Made by a program: the position numbers and the translations under genes
In this document: in pieces, positions 27,077-36,186 of the stretch
Layout of the letters: the number at the start of each line of letters is the position of its first letter
Numbering within the stretch: the first letter of the stretch is position 1
Notes under the pieces: generated by a model
The model's input: only the letters and a program-made list of their open reading frames with translations
Told to the model about the DNA's origin: nothing
Databases searched by the model: none
Assembly: GCA_024655905.1 (NCBI GenBank)
Contig: JANLFP010000006.1
Coordinates: 93,653-157,652, forward strand
Length of the DNA: 64,000 bases
DNA from: Tepidanaerobacteraceae bacterium
GTDB taxonomy: Bacteria > Bacillota > Thermosediminibacteria > Thermosediminibacterales > Tepidanaerobacteraceae
Direction of reading: 5' to 3'

Positions 27077-27731
27077 CAGCCATTATCCTTCCATCTGCCA
27101 TATATATTTTTCTTGCACAAAGATTATCAACAAAATCGTAATCATGGGTTATTATGATAAGCCCCGTCCCCCTGGCCCATATATCCAGAAGCAATTTTTT
27201 CAGTTTTTCCTTCCTGTAATTATCTATATTTTTAGTAGGTTCATCCATAATTAAGCATTCGGGCTCCAAAGCCAGGATTGCCGAAAGGACGACTATCTGC
27301 TTTTGCCCCTGGCTAAGATTGAATGGCAGTTCATCCCGCAGGTCCCATATATCAAAGTAATGCAAATAATCACAACAAATATGTTCCGCTTCACGCCTTT
27401 TTTCCCCTTTCCATTTCAGCCCGAAAGCTACCTCATTATAAACACTGGTATTAAACAACATGTGACTAGGGTTTTGCAGGACAAATCCCAGTTTCCGGCC
27501 AATTTCCGGAAGGGAGTATTCTTCTATCGGTCTGCCGCTTAGTGTGATTTTCCCTTCCTGGGGTCTTAAAAGCCCCACCATTAGTCTTGCTAGAGTAGAT
27601 TTACCGCTGCCATTTAATCCCACAATAGCCACGCTTTCTCCAGCGTCAAATGAGATTGAAACATCATCAACTGCAGGGGTCTTTTTACCTTCATAAGTAA
27701 AACTAACCGAGTTGAGGCAGATAAAGCACAT
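27066..27731 (-). CDS. energy-coupling factor ABC transporter ATPase (second)
   Basis: ABC ATPase with Walker A GLNGSGKST, Q-loop FVLQNP, signature NLSQGQKQ and Walker B CLIMDEPTKNID. I start at the ATG at 27731 (MCFICLN), with GAGGG upstream, rather than at a GTG six codons earlier. It pairs with the ATPase upstream and with EcfT to power an ECF importer. The downstream His switch is present in IIITHDYDF. Confidence 0.92.
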   Translation of the reverse strand: MCFICLNSVSFTYEGKKTPAVDDVSISFDAGESVAIVGLNGSGKSTLARLMVGLLRPQEGKITLSGRPIEEYSLPEIGRKLGFVLQNPSHMLFNTSVYNEVAFGLKWKGEKRREAEHICCDYLHYFDIWDLRDELPFNLSQGQKQIVVLSAILALEPECLIMDEPTKNIDNYRKEKLKKLLLDIWARGTGLIIITHDYDFVDNLCARKIYMADGRIMADEH

Positions 27732-27785
27732 ACATTTCCCTCTTTTCACGAATCAAACAATAATAGAAACTATTTCTTAAAGGTT

Positions 27786-28451
27786 TTATGTTATTATCTT
27801 CCCGTCTTCCATTACAAGGATTTTTTTTGCCAGCTTTAGAGCTTTTGGAGTATGTTCAACTAAAATCAATGTTTTTCCTATTTTATTCAGCCTCTCCATT
27901 ACCGAGATAATCCTGTTTTGCGCTGCTTCATCGAGCATGGACAAGGACTCATCGAAGATGATTATTTCGGGTTCCAGAGCAAGAGCGGCGGCAATGGCCA
28001 CAAGCTGCTTTTCGCCTCCGGACAGGTGTACTGGGTTCTCGTCTTTAAGTTTGATGATGCCGACGAGTTCCATGGCTTCATAAATCCTTTCCCGAATGAG
28101 GGCAGGCGTTATGCCGCGGTTTTCCAGGCCAAAAGCCAGTTCGTCCTCTACGGTAGGCATCATTATCTGTAGATTGGGATCCTGAAAAATTATGCCCACT
28201 TCCCTTGCTATCACACCCAGGGGGATTTCTTTGGTATCCCGGCCGTTTATTAAAACCTTCCCCTCCATTATGCCGCCCAGATAATGAGGAATGATGCCGG
28301 ATAGGCAGTAGCACAATGTAGTCTTGCCGCTTCCGTTGGTTCCTGTAATCCCGAGCAAATTGCCCGATTCCAGTTCAAAAGTTATATCTCTCAATACCTG
28401 TTTGCCTAAATGGTAGGAGTAGCAGAGATGTTCCACTTGCAATACCTTCAA
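27786..28451 (-). CDS. energy-coupling factor ABC transporter ATPase (first)
   Basis: ABC ATPase with Walker A GTNGSGKTT, Q-loop IIFQDPNLQ, signature HLSGGEKQ, Walker B IIIFDESLS and switch VEHTPKAL. The Walker B Asp-Glu is followed by S-L-S-M-L-D in the D-loop. The TTG at 28451 (MKVLQVEHLCYSY), six nt after AGAGGTG, is the best start. It makes a heterodimer with the downstream ATPase. Confidence 0.92.
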   Translation of the reverse strand: MKVLQVEHLCYSYHLGKQVLRDITFELESGNLLGITGTNGSGKTTLCYCLSGIIPHYLGGIMEGKVLINGRDTKEIPLGVIAREVGIIFQDPNLQIMMPTVEDELAFGLENRGITPALIRERIYEAMELVGIIKLKDENPVHLSGGEKQLVAIAAALALEPEIIIFDESLSMLDEAAQNRIISVMERLNKIGKTLILVEHTPKALKLAKKILVMEDGKIIT

Positions 28452-28513
28452 TTGTTGCACCTCTTTAAGAATAATCCGCACGTTTTATAAAAAGATACTG
28501 ATTCAATCGTTCA

Positions 28514-29062
28514 TCAATAGCTTTCCGTCTTTTTAAACATCCTGACTATTTCAGCAAGTCTGTAACCAATAACCCCTCCGATGCCTCCGGATATACCCCC
28601 CACCATAGTGGAAACCATGAGGGGAATCATCGGCATGCGCATAAATACAGCCCCGACTACGAGGGAGCCTGTAGCGTTGACCAGCATTCCGGCCAAAAAA
28701 CCAGTAAGCATAGAATAGACATAGCCCGGTATCAACAGCATTCCCAGCTCCATTACAATTACCGGGACCACATATGTCAGCAGGTTGGCAATACCCCTGT
28801 TTCCGAGCATATCGAAAGCTACTACAAGTACCGACTGGACTATACCCACCAGAAGGGCGGTTCCTCTTTTTCTGACTATCGCACATGCAAGAACGATCCA
28901 TATCATGTATATGATGCCGGCCACCGTTCCGGCAGGGATAAAAGTACCCACCGCCATCTGAGTAAGCAGCCTGACAAACGGTTTAATTGCTATTCCGCAT
29001 GCCGATAAAAGGGAAATTATTATCAAATCAAAGGGTGAAAACCTGTTTAAAAATTTACTCAT
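28514..29062 (-). CDS. ECF transporter S component (substrate-binding membrane subunit)
   Basis: A 182-residue membrane protein with about six hydrophobic segments and the small-residue-rich C-terminus GGISGGIGGVIGYRLAEIV expected of S components. The substrate cannot be told from the sequence. Start ATG at 29062 follows GGAGGAGG and overlaps the methyltransferase stop in an ATGA junction. Next to a SAM methyltransferase and an NTPase and downstream of molybdenum/selenium cofactor genes, it might import a cofactor precursor; this is inference. Confidence 0.8.
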   Translation of the reverse strand: MSKFLNRFSPFDLIIISLLSACGIAIKPFVRLLTQMAVGTFIPAGTVAGIIYMIWIVLACAIVRKRGTALLVGIVQSVLVVAFDMLGNRGIANLLTYVVPVIVMELGMLLIPGYVYSMLTGFLAGMLVNATGSLVVGAVFMRMPMIPLMVSTMVGGISGGIGGVIGYRLAEIVRMFKKTESY

Positions 29063-29832
29063 ACTGATTGCCTCCTCCATGTTATAATTACACTTTTTCT
29101 GGGATTAGGTACCCAGTACATGCCATTTCTTATAGTAATGATATCTCTCAAATGTTTTCTCATAAGTTCTGTCGGGTTTAATCCTTCATCAAGTTCCAAT
29201 TTTTCGCAAAGAAATAGGGCGCATTTTCCCAGGGTTGCTTCATTATCGCTCTCCAGGGGCATTCCAAAGTCATACTCCACCACTTCAAACTCGACCTGCT
29301 GACCTAATTCATTGAAGATCCGCAACAAATCGGTATAATCACTGGAAAATGCCGTAGGAGTTTTCCCTATTTTTTGATATAAATCTTTGCTCAAAAAATC
29401 GGTTTTAATTTTCTCGTATGGGGTAATAAAATAAGCAATCTTGTTCGTATATTGCAGGATTTTTTTAATGCCGCCTATCGTTCCGATATCACCTCCGAAA
29501 CTGTAAGCCGATATACAGACATCGGCATTTTTTACTTCAACATCAAGCCAGTTTCCATAGATTGTCGTCATATTTTCAAGTCGCATTTTTCTGCATTTAT
29601 TCTTTAGAGCTTCCAAGTTTTTTTCACTGATATCCACCGCCTGAACAGCCATACCGGCTCGGGCAGCCGCAAGAGCAAAAGCTCCGGGGCCGCATCCTAT
29701 ATCGATAAGAGAGTGGTATGCTTTGATTTCTTCCAGAATCTTTTTCCAGAATATCCGGGGATAATCACTATACTTTATTCCCTTAAAGTAATAGTCTATT
29801 TGCTCATCCGTCCATATTCTGAGATTATTCAC
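29059..29832 (-). CDS. class I SAM-dependent methyltransferase
   Basis: A 257-residue Rossmann-type methyltransferase. Motif I is SLIDIGCGPGAFALAAARAG (residues about 42-60), then VQAVDISEKNLEAL (motif II acidic residue) and VCISAYSFGGDIG. The substrate is unknown. The GTG start overlaps the NTPase gene, and the stop overlaps the S-component start, so the three are translationally linked. That suggests the methyltransferase modifies the transported compound or a cofactor derived from it. Confidence 0.8.
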   Translation of the reverse strand: MNNLRIWTDEQIDYYFKGIKYSDYPRIFWKKILEEIKAYHSLIDIGCGPGAFALAAARAGMAVQAVDISEKNLEALKNKCRKMRLENMTTIYGNWLDVEVKNADVCISAYSFGGDIGTIGGIKKILQYTNKIAYFITPYEKIKTDFLSKDLYQKIGKTPTAFSSDYTDLLRIFNELGQQVEFEVVEYDFGMPLESDNEATLGKCALFLCEKLELDEGLNPTELMRKHLRDIITIRNGMYWVPNPRKSVIITWRRQSV

Positions 29833-30457
29833 AGCAAAAAACCCTTTCCATAAACAATTTTAATCTCTTTTCCGGAGCAAAGTTCGTTTTGTCAGTCAAA
29901 GTCAATATATCTACCTCCCTGAGGTTTTTTATTTTATTGCATACCTGCAGTACTTTTTCGATTGCAACGTCAAATTTTCCTCCCGCTGCTTTCCTTAGTT
30001 TTTCTATATTTCCAAAGGATTTCAATACACCGAGCACGGGAACGGTCCCATCCAGGACATTAAATACCATGTCCGAAAATAAGTTATCCTCCAGTTCCAT
30101 TCCTCCCAGTTCATCCATTATTATAAGTTTTTTTCTTTGCAACAGGGCATTCTTCAAAAAATCAGTTGCTGCTTTGGCGAAAGCTCCGGGAATCTGTTGC
30201 CAAATCCCATCGGTGTTGCAGAAAAGAAAAAGCCCTTTGACTTCAGCGAGATTATCGATTGAGATGCTTAGCTGATAGTTCTTATCATTATCCAGGGGTT
30301 TTACGGCAAATCCCATGTATTTTTTCTGGTTTTCACCGAGATAAATGCGCTGGACAAAGTAGCCTCCAGCATCATTCAGATATGGAAGTACGGCTTTTCT
30401 TATCAGTGTCGATTTGCCTATTCCGATTTCTCCCTGTAAAAAAAGATGACGCTTCAT
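29825..30457 (-). CDS. P-loop NTPase, THEP1-like (NTPase_1 family)
   Basis: Walker A GEIGIGKST near the N-terminus, Walker B KLIIMDELGGMEL with the family glycine-glycine, and a conserved internal VLGVLKS segment place it with THEP1-type nucleoside triphosphatases. Such proteins have NTPase activity of unclear purpose. The ATG at 30457 (MKRHLFLQGE), eight nt after AGGAG, is preferred to a TTG upstream. Its tight linkage to the methyltransferase and S component is the main hint of role. Confidence 0.75.
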   Translation of the reverse strand: MKRHLFLQGEIGIGKSTLIRKAVLPYLNDAGGYFVQRIYLGENQKKYMGFAVKPLDNDKNYQLSISIDNLAEVKGLFLFCNTDGIWQQIPGAFAKAATDFLKNALLQRKKLIIMDELGGMELEDNLFSDMVFNVLDGTVPVLGVLKSFGNIEKLRKAAGGKFDVAIEKVLQVCNKIKNLREVDILTLTDKTNFAPEKRLKLFMERVFCCE

Positions 30458-30551
30458 AACGATACTCCTGATCAAATTTTTTCCGTTTCAATTTATTGAA
30501 ACAGCCTTATACTTATAGCAGGATAACGCATGCGATAAAAAGATTTAAACT

Positions 30552-31361
30552 TTATTTCTTATCTTTTAAAGAAGGAACCTTTTTTCCGTATTTAACTGCT
30601 TGCATTTCTGCCATTATTGCAAGAGAGATTTCCTCGGGTGTTTCGCCTCCAAGGTCTATTCCTATGGGTGAATAAACTTTTGTCAGTTTTTCTTCACTTA
30701 TGCCTTTTTTTTTCAACGTTTCAAAACAGGTTTTCACTTTATTCATACTGCCTATCATGCCGATATATCTGGCAGTACTATTGATAACTGCTTCAAGTGC
30801 CATTGCATCATATTTGTGGCCATGGGTAACAATTACTATATTCGTATTTTCATCGATGGATACGGTCTTAAGGTTTGATGGAATATCCCCCATCAGAAGT
30901 TCATCGGCTTCAGGAAATCTCTCTTTTGTTATCATTTCCTGCCTGTCATCTAGAATTGTGACGATATATCCAAGGATTTTTGCTATTTTATAAAGTTTCT
31001 CGGCTATGTGCCCCGCTCCCGCAATTATCAGTTTGTCCTTTTGTCTGAATACTTGAATGAATATTTCCACACTCCCGCCGCACATCATGGGCAATGATTC
31101 CTTTTCGGCCTTTTCATTTAGGTTATAGCTTATTGTTCTGGATGTCCCCCGCCTTATGCACTCGGCGGCATCTTGCTTTGCTTTTTCTTCTATGGCACCA
31201 CCTCCTATGGTTCCATCTATCAGATTTCCGGCACTGTCCACAATCATCATCGCCCCCACTCCCCTGGGACTTGCACCCAGAGAGTTTATGATCGTCACCA
31301 GAGCTATGTTTTGCTGCTCATCCAATAATTGGGAAAGTTTTTTTATTAATGATGCTTCCAA
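30552..31361 (-). CDS. XdhC family molybdenum hydroxylase maturation protein
   Basis: XdhC/CoxI proteins bind and sulfurate molybdenum cofactor for xanthine-dehydrogenase-family enzymes. The N-terminal domain has TIINSLGASPRGVGAMMIV, the GTIGGGAIE motif and MMCGGSVEIFIQ. The C-terminal Rossmann-like XdhC domain has LIIAGAGHIAEKLYKI, HGHKYDAMAL and IGMIGSMNKV. Start is the TTG at 31361, seven nt after GGAGG. It is one of four maturation genes downstream of the catabolic operon and presumably serves the molybdenum hydroxylase at 50.3-53.9 kb. Confidence 0.9.
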   Translation of the reverse strand: MEASLIKKLSQLLDEQQNIALVTIINSLGASPRGVGAMMIVDSAGNLIDGTIGGGAIEEKAKQDAAECIRRGTSRTISYNLNEKAEKESLPMMCGGSVEIFIQVFRQKDKLIIAGAGHIAEKLYKIAKILGYIVTILDDRQEMITKERFPEADELLMGDIPSNLKTVSIDENTNIVIVTHGHKYDAMALEAVINSTARYIGMIGSMNKVKTCFETLKKKGISEEKLTKVYSPIGIDLGGETPEEISLAIMAEMQAVKYGKKVPSLKDKK

Positions 31362-31491
31362 AGTCAAACCTCCAGTCTGTCTAAAAATCAATAATTACAT
31401 GAAGCTAGTTAATAAATATCACAGCCGCATCGATACATCTGCATCCAATGATTTATTTTGTTTTTATATAAATCATAATTGAATCATAATA

Positions 31492-32067
31492 TTATACTAT
31501 ACCATGAGTTTCATCAAAATAATCATAATCCTTAATGACTCCAGGGTCATCGACTTCTATTAGCATAATGTCGTTAGAATATTTTTTTACAACCATACGT
31601 GCTCCAACATCCCCCGTTATATTCATTAATTCAGCTTTATACTTTGCTGAAAATACACGGGGATGACCCATTTCACCACTATATGTTGGTATTACTATGC
31701 CATTATGTTCTTTAAATACATGCACTAGATTATCTATGGTTTCTGTTTTAACAAATGGCATATCTCCTAAAATTATAACAAATCCTGATATATCTTTTGG
31801 AAGGGCCGATAGACCTTTTTTCAGGGACCAACTCATCCCCGACGCATATTTTTCATTGTAGACCGGTTCAACGTTATATTTCAGGCATAATTTTTCAGCA
31901 AAATCTTTTTCATATCCGGTCACTACAATTAATTTTTCCAAATTTGCCACTGACGCATTTCGCAAAGTCCACTCTAACAAGGTTAAGCTTTTTATTTTGC
32001 GCGAAAGCTTTTTTCCTCCCGCACGCTTTCCTTCTCCTGCTGCTAGAATAATGCCACAGATGTTCAT
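31492..32067 (-). CDS. MobA-like nucleotidyltransferase (molybdenum cofactor cytidylyltransferase type)
   Basis: NTP-transferase of 191 residues. GIILAAGEGKRAGGKKLSRKI is the nucleotide-binding signature, with GDMPFV as the metal-binding loop and GHPRVFS near the C-terminus, as in MocA. This type makes the cytosine dinucleotide form of molybdopterin used by XDH-family enzymes. It overlaps YqeC by 4 nt (ATGA), which is the standard selenium-hydroxylase maturation neighbourhood. Confidence 0.88.
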   Translation of the reverse strand: MNICGIILAAGEGKRAGGKKLSRKIKSLTLLEWTLRNASVANLEKLIVVTGYEKDFAEKLCLKYNVEPVYNEKYASGMSWSLKKGLSALPKDISGFVIILGDMPFVKTETIDNLVHVFKEHNGIVIPTYSGEMGHPRVFSAKYKAELMNITGDVGARMVVKKYSNDIMLIEVDDPGVIKDYDYFDETHGIV

Positions 32068-32840
32068 AAAAACACCTCAATTACCGGTTCAATCTCCAGA
32101 AAAGACGAAAATAATATTTTATCAGGTACCACCCCCGTTTTATTCATCGATACTTTATATGCAATTTCTTCAGCAGCACTACGCCTTTTCGGATTATCAA
32201 CCTTATTAAAGATTAATAACTTGCGGGCGTCAGGCGGAACATTTTTGAAAAGCCCTCGTTCCCAATTTATGAGGGCTGCAACCACATCCGTGTCAATAGT
32301 TGAATTGGGCGGAAAATCGTTATACTTTAAAAAAATATTGACTCTGTGAAAAGTTTTTTCATTCAGTAAATTGCCTATTGCGTCCATTCCTATTACACCT
32401 AATACAGTTGTAGTTTTTTCTGGTATACATGGTTCAAACTCTGCTGGGGCTTTTATTGGTTTTTGCCTGGCTCCATCAGCTTCTATTAGAATATAATCAA
32501 TAATATCTTTTTGAAATAAAAAGTCGAGAACATTACATTCGACACCAAGAAGTTTATCTTTATCTCCAGCCTGCTTGAAAATGCCTCTTCCCCATATTTT
32601 TAATTTTTCCCTTCCGGTTAAAATCTCAGGGTTATTAACAATATCACCCTCGCGTTTAATTAATACAAAAACATCCTGCTGGTCAGGGATATAAATCTTT
32701 GTAGTCGTTGTCAATAAAACTTTTTTTTGACTATCAATAAGTTCCTTGCCTAACTTGAACAAAATTGTTGTTTTACCGCCGCCTCCCACAGCACATATCA
32801 TTTCACGTTTTCTTAAATTTAAGCATTCTAGAAGTCTCAC
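32064..32840 (-). CDS. yqeC: selenium cofactor biosynthesis protein YqeC
   Basis: P-loop protein of the putative selenium-dependent hydroxylase maturation set. Walker A is VGGGGKTTILFKL. ILIEADGARQKPIKAPAEFEPCIP is the family core. GVIGMDAIG and the ALINWERGLFKNVP segment follow. Start GTG at 32840 is five nt from GGAGG. YqeB, YqeC and a MocA-like protein co-occur with selenium-containing molybdenum hydroxylases in clostridia, so the nearby hydroxylase probably carries labile selenium. Confidence 0.88.
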   Translation of the reverse strand: MRLLECLNLRKREMICAVGGGGKTTILFKLGKELIDSQKKVLLTTTTKIYIPDQQDVFVLIKREGDIVNNPEILTGREKLKIWGRGIFKQAGDKDKLLGVECNVLDFLFQKDIIDYILIEADGARQKPIKAPAEFEPCIPEKTTTVLGVIGMDAIGNLLNEKTFHRVNIFLKYNDFPPNSTIDTDVVAALINWERGLFKNVPPDARKLLIFNKVDNPKRRSAAEEIAYKVSMNKTGVVPDKILFSSFLEIEPVIEVFL

Positions 32841-32990
32841 AGTGACCTCCAAGATTTGAAAAGTATTTGAAGATTATACTATTGTAAGTATATCTAAACC
32901 ATAAACAATACCTATAATATTACATCTTGCTTAAAATTTTAAAATTTGCTTTAAAACTTAGATATATTAACGGTAGAGCTTTTCCTCAGT

Positions 32991-33794
32991 CTAAATTAAT
33001 CTGTTTAAAAAATATAGGACAGCCTCCAATACTCCTCCTGATATAGTTCTTCCTCTATCACTTATAGTAAAGCAGTATTCTTTTTTCCCTTGTGGATCGA
33101 TATCGCCTAATTTTTCCCCTATTTTCACCGGCAAATTATTATGCATAATACCTCTAATAACACCTGATATATTAGCTTTTACAGGGATATCATCGATAAA
33201 ACATAAAGTATCATCTTTTACTACCATATCACCAATATCAACGCAATTTTTTAAAATGCCATCTTTCGGTGCCCTGAATACCCGCTCATGAGTATACCCT
33301 GAAATATTCCACGGAATTCCAGTGTTGGACTGACTAGTTCCGTCTAATATTACCATTCCCAAATAGTGACCAATGTTTGTTTCTATAACCGCATGCACAT
33401 CTTTTCCTGCTGTAAAACCTGGGCCCATGCCTATAACGATAGGAGCATCGTCTATGGAAGTCCCTGTGTTCTTTTTTGCCAAAATACCATCTATTAATAT
33501 TGTTGGATGTATCTTTTTGGCTATATTGCATTCAGGATCTATTATTACTGGTATAAGATCTTGCGATAATACTTCATTGATGTTTTCATCAAAAGTTATA
33601 AGCTTGGAAGTTGCGCCTTCTACCGTCCATATATTTTCATATATGGAATTGCCAAATGATACATATCTCCTCTCCATTCTCGGCTGGTCTATTTCGGTAA
33701 TTATTACAGGAAAACCGCATTGATGGAGTCTATGCGCTACAGCCGACGCCAATTCACCTCCACCTTTTATTACAACTTTATAATCTGAAAACAT
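32991..33794 (-). CDS. yqeB: selenium-dependent molybdenum cofactor biosynthesis protein YqeB
   Basis: The 267-residue protein begins VVIKGGGELASAVAHRLHQCG, the Rossmann-like start of YqeB, and contains DAPIVIGMGPGFTAGKDVHAVIETNIGH, a family hallmark, and a C-terminal SGGVLEAVLYFL. YqeB is a genomic marker for labile-selenium molybdenum hydroxylases. The 150-nt gap to yqeC is A+T-rich and holds nothing recognised. Confidence 0.9.
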   Translation of the reverse strand: MFSDYKVVIKGGGELASAVAHRLHQCGFPVIITEIDQPRMERRYVSFGNSIYENIWTVEGATSKLITFDENINEVLSQDLIPVIIDPECNIAKKIHPTILIDGILAKKNTGTSIDDAPIVIGMGPGFTAGKDVHAVIETNIGHYLGMVILDGTSQSNTGIPWNISGYTHERVFRAPKDGILKNCVDIGDMVVKDDTLCFIDDIPVKANISGVIRGIMHNNLPVKIGEKLGDIDPQGKKEYCFTISDRGRTISGGVLEAVLYFLNRLI

Positions 33795-33918
33795 AAATTT
33801 TCACCTGCCATTTCTTGATTATATTTTTATACCTGATACAATGATATCTTTTATTATTTCTAGACTAGAGGATGTAATGCTTTCCCAAAATCTTTTTAAA
33901 AATCCATTCCAAATGCAT

Positions 33919-34242
33919 TTAAAAGTACTTTTTGTATAATTCATTTAAACATATATCAACTTCATTCTTAAATTTTTCGTATTTAATCATCAATCGTTTA
34001 GCTTCTCTTGTTACAACCGATCCTCCGCCGCTTTGACCACCCACATGTCTTTCCAATAACTTGAAACCTAGCCTGCCCTCTAAGGTCTTTATCAGGTTCC
34101 ACGCCTGACAGTATGACATATTTATTTCCGCTGCAGTCTGCCTCAGTGAACCATTCTTTTCCACGCGCTTTAAAATATCCAACGGGCCATCTCCAAAAAC
34201 TTTTCCATTATTTTCCAACCATATCTTATATTGCATATTCAT
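33919..34242 (-). CDS. ModE-like winged-helix DNA-binding protein
   Basis: A 107-residue protein equal to the N-terminal winged helix of ModE/LysR type: GDGPLDILKRVEKNGSLRQTAAEINMSYCQAWNLIKTLEGRLG, then LLERHVGGQSGGGSVVT. There is no C-terminal molybdate-binding domain. It probably regulates molybdenum-enzyme or cofactor genes nearby; direct molybdate sensing is doubtful without the Mop domains. Confidence 0.85.
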   Translation of the reverse strand: MNMQYKIWLENNGKVFGDGPLDILKRVEKNGSLRQTAAEINMSYCQAWNLIKTLEGRLGFKLLERHVGGQSGGGSVVTREAKRLMIKYEKFKNEVDICLNELYKKYF

Positions 34243-34305
34243 ATAACCAGCCTCTTAATTCTTTCTATTTTTAATTATTATTCTTTAACTAATGAGGCTT
34301 TCATA

Positions 34306-35256
34306 TCATTCGCTTCGTTTATATAAGCACTTCAACATTCTTACAAAATGGGCATCTCTTTTCCGCAAGGCTTCTTCTCCTTTGCCTCCGGAATAATCGA
34401 AGAACCCTCGCCCTGTTTTTATACCGTAAAGTCCTTGTTCATAAAGTTCTCTCAATTTTTTAGGGATTTCCGGGGAATTGTTTAAAGCTCTGAATAAATA
34501 TGAGCCTACATTGTTGAAGACATCTATCCCACCCAGATCAACAGTCTCGATTGGACCAAGCCCTGCATATCTGAAGCCAAGACCATATTTCATGGCATCA
34601 TCAACATCCTGAGCGGTAGCAATACCTTCATCCACAATGTGCAATGCCTCCCTTAACAAAGCGTACTGAAGCCGATTGCCAATAAAACCGGGAGCGTCTT
34701 TCTTTACCAAAACAGGTTTTTTATTAAGTTTCCTCGCAAGGTCTATCAGGCTCTGTGCTGTTTCATCGCTGGTTTCCTCACCTTTAATCACTTCTACAAG
34801 GGGAATAAGATGGGGTGGATTCCACCAGTGCATACCGGCGAATCTGCTCTTATCAGCAATATCCTTGGCAATCTGGGTTATGCTCAGTCCCGATGTATTG
34901 GATGCCATCAATGCACTCTTTTTTACCAGACGGCTAACTTTCGCCCAGAACTCTTGCTTAATGTCAAGTTTTTCTACAATAGCTTCCAAAATGAAATCTA
35001 CATCCTCGAATGCGTTGATGTCTGTTGTATAACTAAGCCGGGTATGGGATTCTTTGACTACATCTTCTGTTAGGAGCCCCTCCTTAACCAAATTATTCTG
35101 ATTTACATTAATAATCTTCCTCCCTCGTTCTAAGAACTCCTCCGCTATATCTTGAAGCACTACCGTGTAGCCTGATTCAGCAAAAACATGTGCAAAAGTA
35201 GCGCCCATAGTTCCAGCGCCAGCAATGCCTATTTTTTTAATTTGCTCAGATTTCAT
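34306..35256 (-). CDS. 3-hydroxyacyl-CoA dehydrogenase (second, 316 aa)
   Basis: NAD-dependent dehydrogenase of the 3-hydroxybutyryl-CoA type. GIAGAGTMGATFAHVFAESG is the NAD fold, SNTSGLSITQIA and FAGMHWWNPPHLIPLVEVI surround the catalytic His-Glu pair, and a C-terminal helical domain follows. It is longer and distinct from the dehydrogenase at 37.4 kb; the HWWNPPHLIPLVE variant (typically [13 protein letters not shown]) suggests a different substrate. The second ATG (35256) has better spacing from AGGAG than the first. Confidence 0.87.
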   Translation of the reverse strand: MKSEQIKKIGIAGAGTMGATFAHVFAESGYTVVLQDIAEEFLERGRKIINVNQNNLVKEGLLTEDVVKESHTRLSYTTDINAFEDVDFILEAIVEKLDIKQEFWAKVSRLVKKSALMASNTSGLSITQIAKDIADKSRFAGMHWWNPPHLIPLVEVIKGEETSDETAQSLIDLARKLNKKPVLVKKDAPGFIGNRLQYALLREALHIVDEGIATAQDVDDAMKYGLGFRYAGLGPIETVDLGGIDVFNNVGSYLFRALNNSPEIPKKLRELYEQGLYGIKTGRGFFDYSGGKGEEALRKRDAHFVRMLKCLYKRSE

Positions 35257-35395
35257 ATCCATTATCTCCTTTTTAGATTGTTAAGTTTCATTTTCCTAAA
35301 CTAAATCATTTATTCAAAGATGCCATAATTTTAGTTTTTACTTACACTGCCTGGCATAGGATAGAATAGCATTATGAATAAAAGACTTATTATAA

Positions 35396-36169
35396 TTAAT
35401 TGCCAAACTGTGGTTTCCTTTTTTCTATAAATGCGTTTATTCCCTCTATTCGGTCACGGGTAGAAAAACAAAGGCTAAAAATCTCAGTCTCATACTGGCA
35501 GGCAGAATCCAGGCCACATTGGATACCGTAATTTATAGATGCTTTTGCCAAAGATACAGCACTCATACTGTTAGATAAAATTTTTTGTGCCAATAACCTT
35601 GTACATGGTAAAAGTTCATCTTGTTCATAAACTTTATTTACCAGTCCAATTCTGTACGCCTCATTTGCATCAATCATTTCACCAGTGAAGATCATTTCTT
35701 TTGCATGACTCATACCAACAATCCGCTGTAATCGCTGGGTGCCTCCATACCCGGGAGTTATCCCAAGACTCACTTCCGGAAGGCCAAATTTCGCCGTTTT
35801 GGATGCAGTTCTTAAATCACATGCAAGGGCTAATTCAAGCCCTCCACCAAGGGCATATCCATTGATAGCTGCGATGGTGATCTGCTGTAGGTTTTCAATA
35901 GTTTTGAAAACAGTATGTCCAAATCGCGAAAACTCCCTTGCTTGTTGAGGATTAAGATCCTTCATTTCGTTAATATCTGCCCCTGCTGCAAAGGATTTAG
36001 AACCTTGACCAGTTATAATTACCAATTTAATATCATCATCTTTACTTATATTATTTATCACCTTCTCCAGTTCATTTAGGATCAATGAATTGAGAGCATT
36101 TAGTGTTTCCGGTTTATTGATTACTATTTCCGCTATGCCATTTGCAGTTTGTAATAATACGAAACTCAT
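35396..36169 (-). CDS. enoyl-CoA hydratase / crotonase
   Basis: Hydrates crotonyl-CoA to 3-hydroxybutyryl-CoA. The crotonase fold shows the CoA oxyanion segments SFAAGADINEM and NGYALGGGLELALACDL, and the catalytic glutamates in the region PEVSLGITPGYGGTQRLQRIVG. From the ATG at 36169 (GGAGGGGG upstream) it has 257 residues, the normal length. It lies directly downstream of the thiolase gene. Confidence 0.93.
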   Translation of the reverse strand: MSFVLLQTANGIAEIVINKPETLNALNSLILNELEKVINNISKDDDIKLVIITGQGSKSFAAGADINEMKDLNPQQAREFSRFGHTVFKTIENLQQITIAAINGYALGGGLELALACDLRTASKTAKFGLPEVSLGITPGYGGTQRLQRIVGMSHAKEMIFTGEMIDANEAYRIGLVNKVYEQDELLPCTRLLAQKILSNSMSAVSLAKASINYGIQCGLDSACQYETEIFSLCFSTRDRIEGINAFIEKRKPQFGN

Positions 36170-36186
36170 TTTTACCCCCTCCATAT

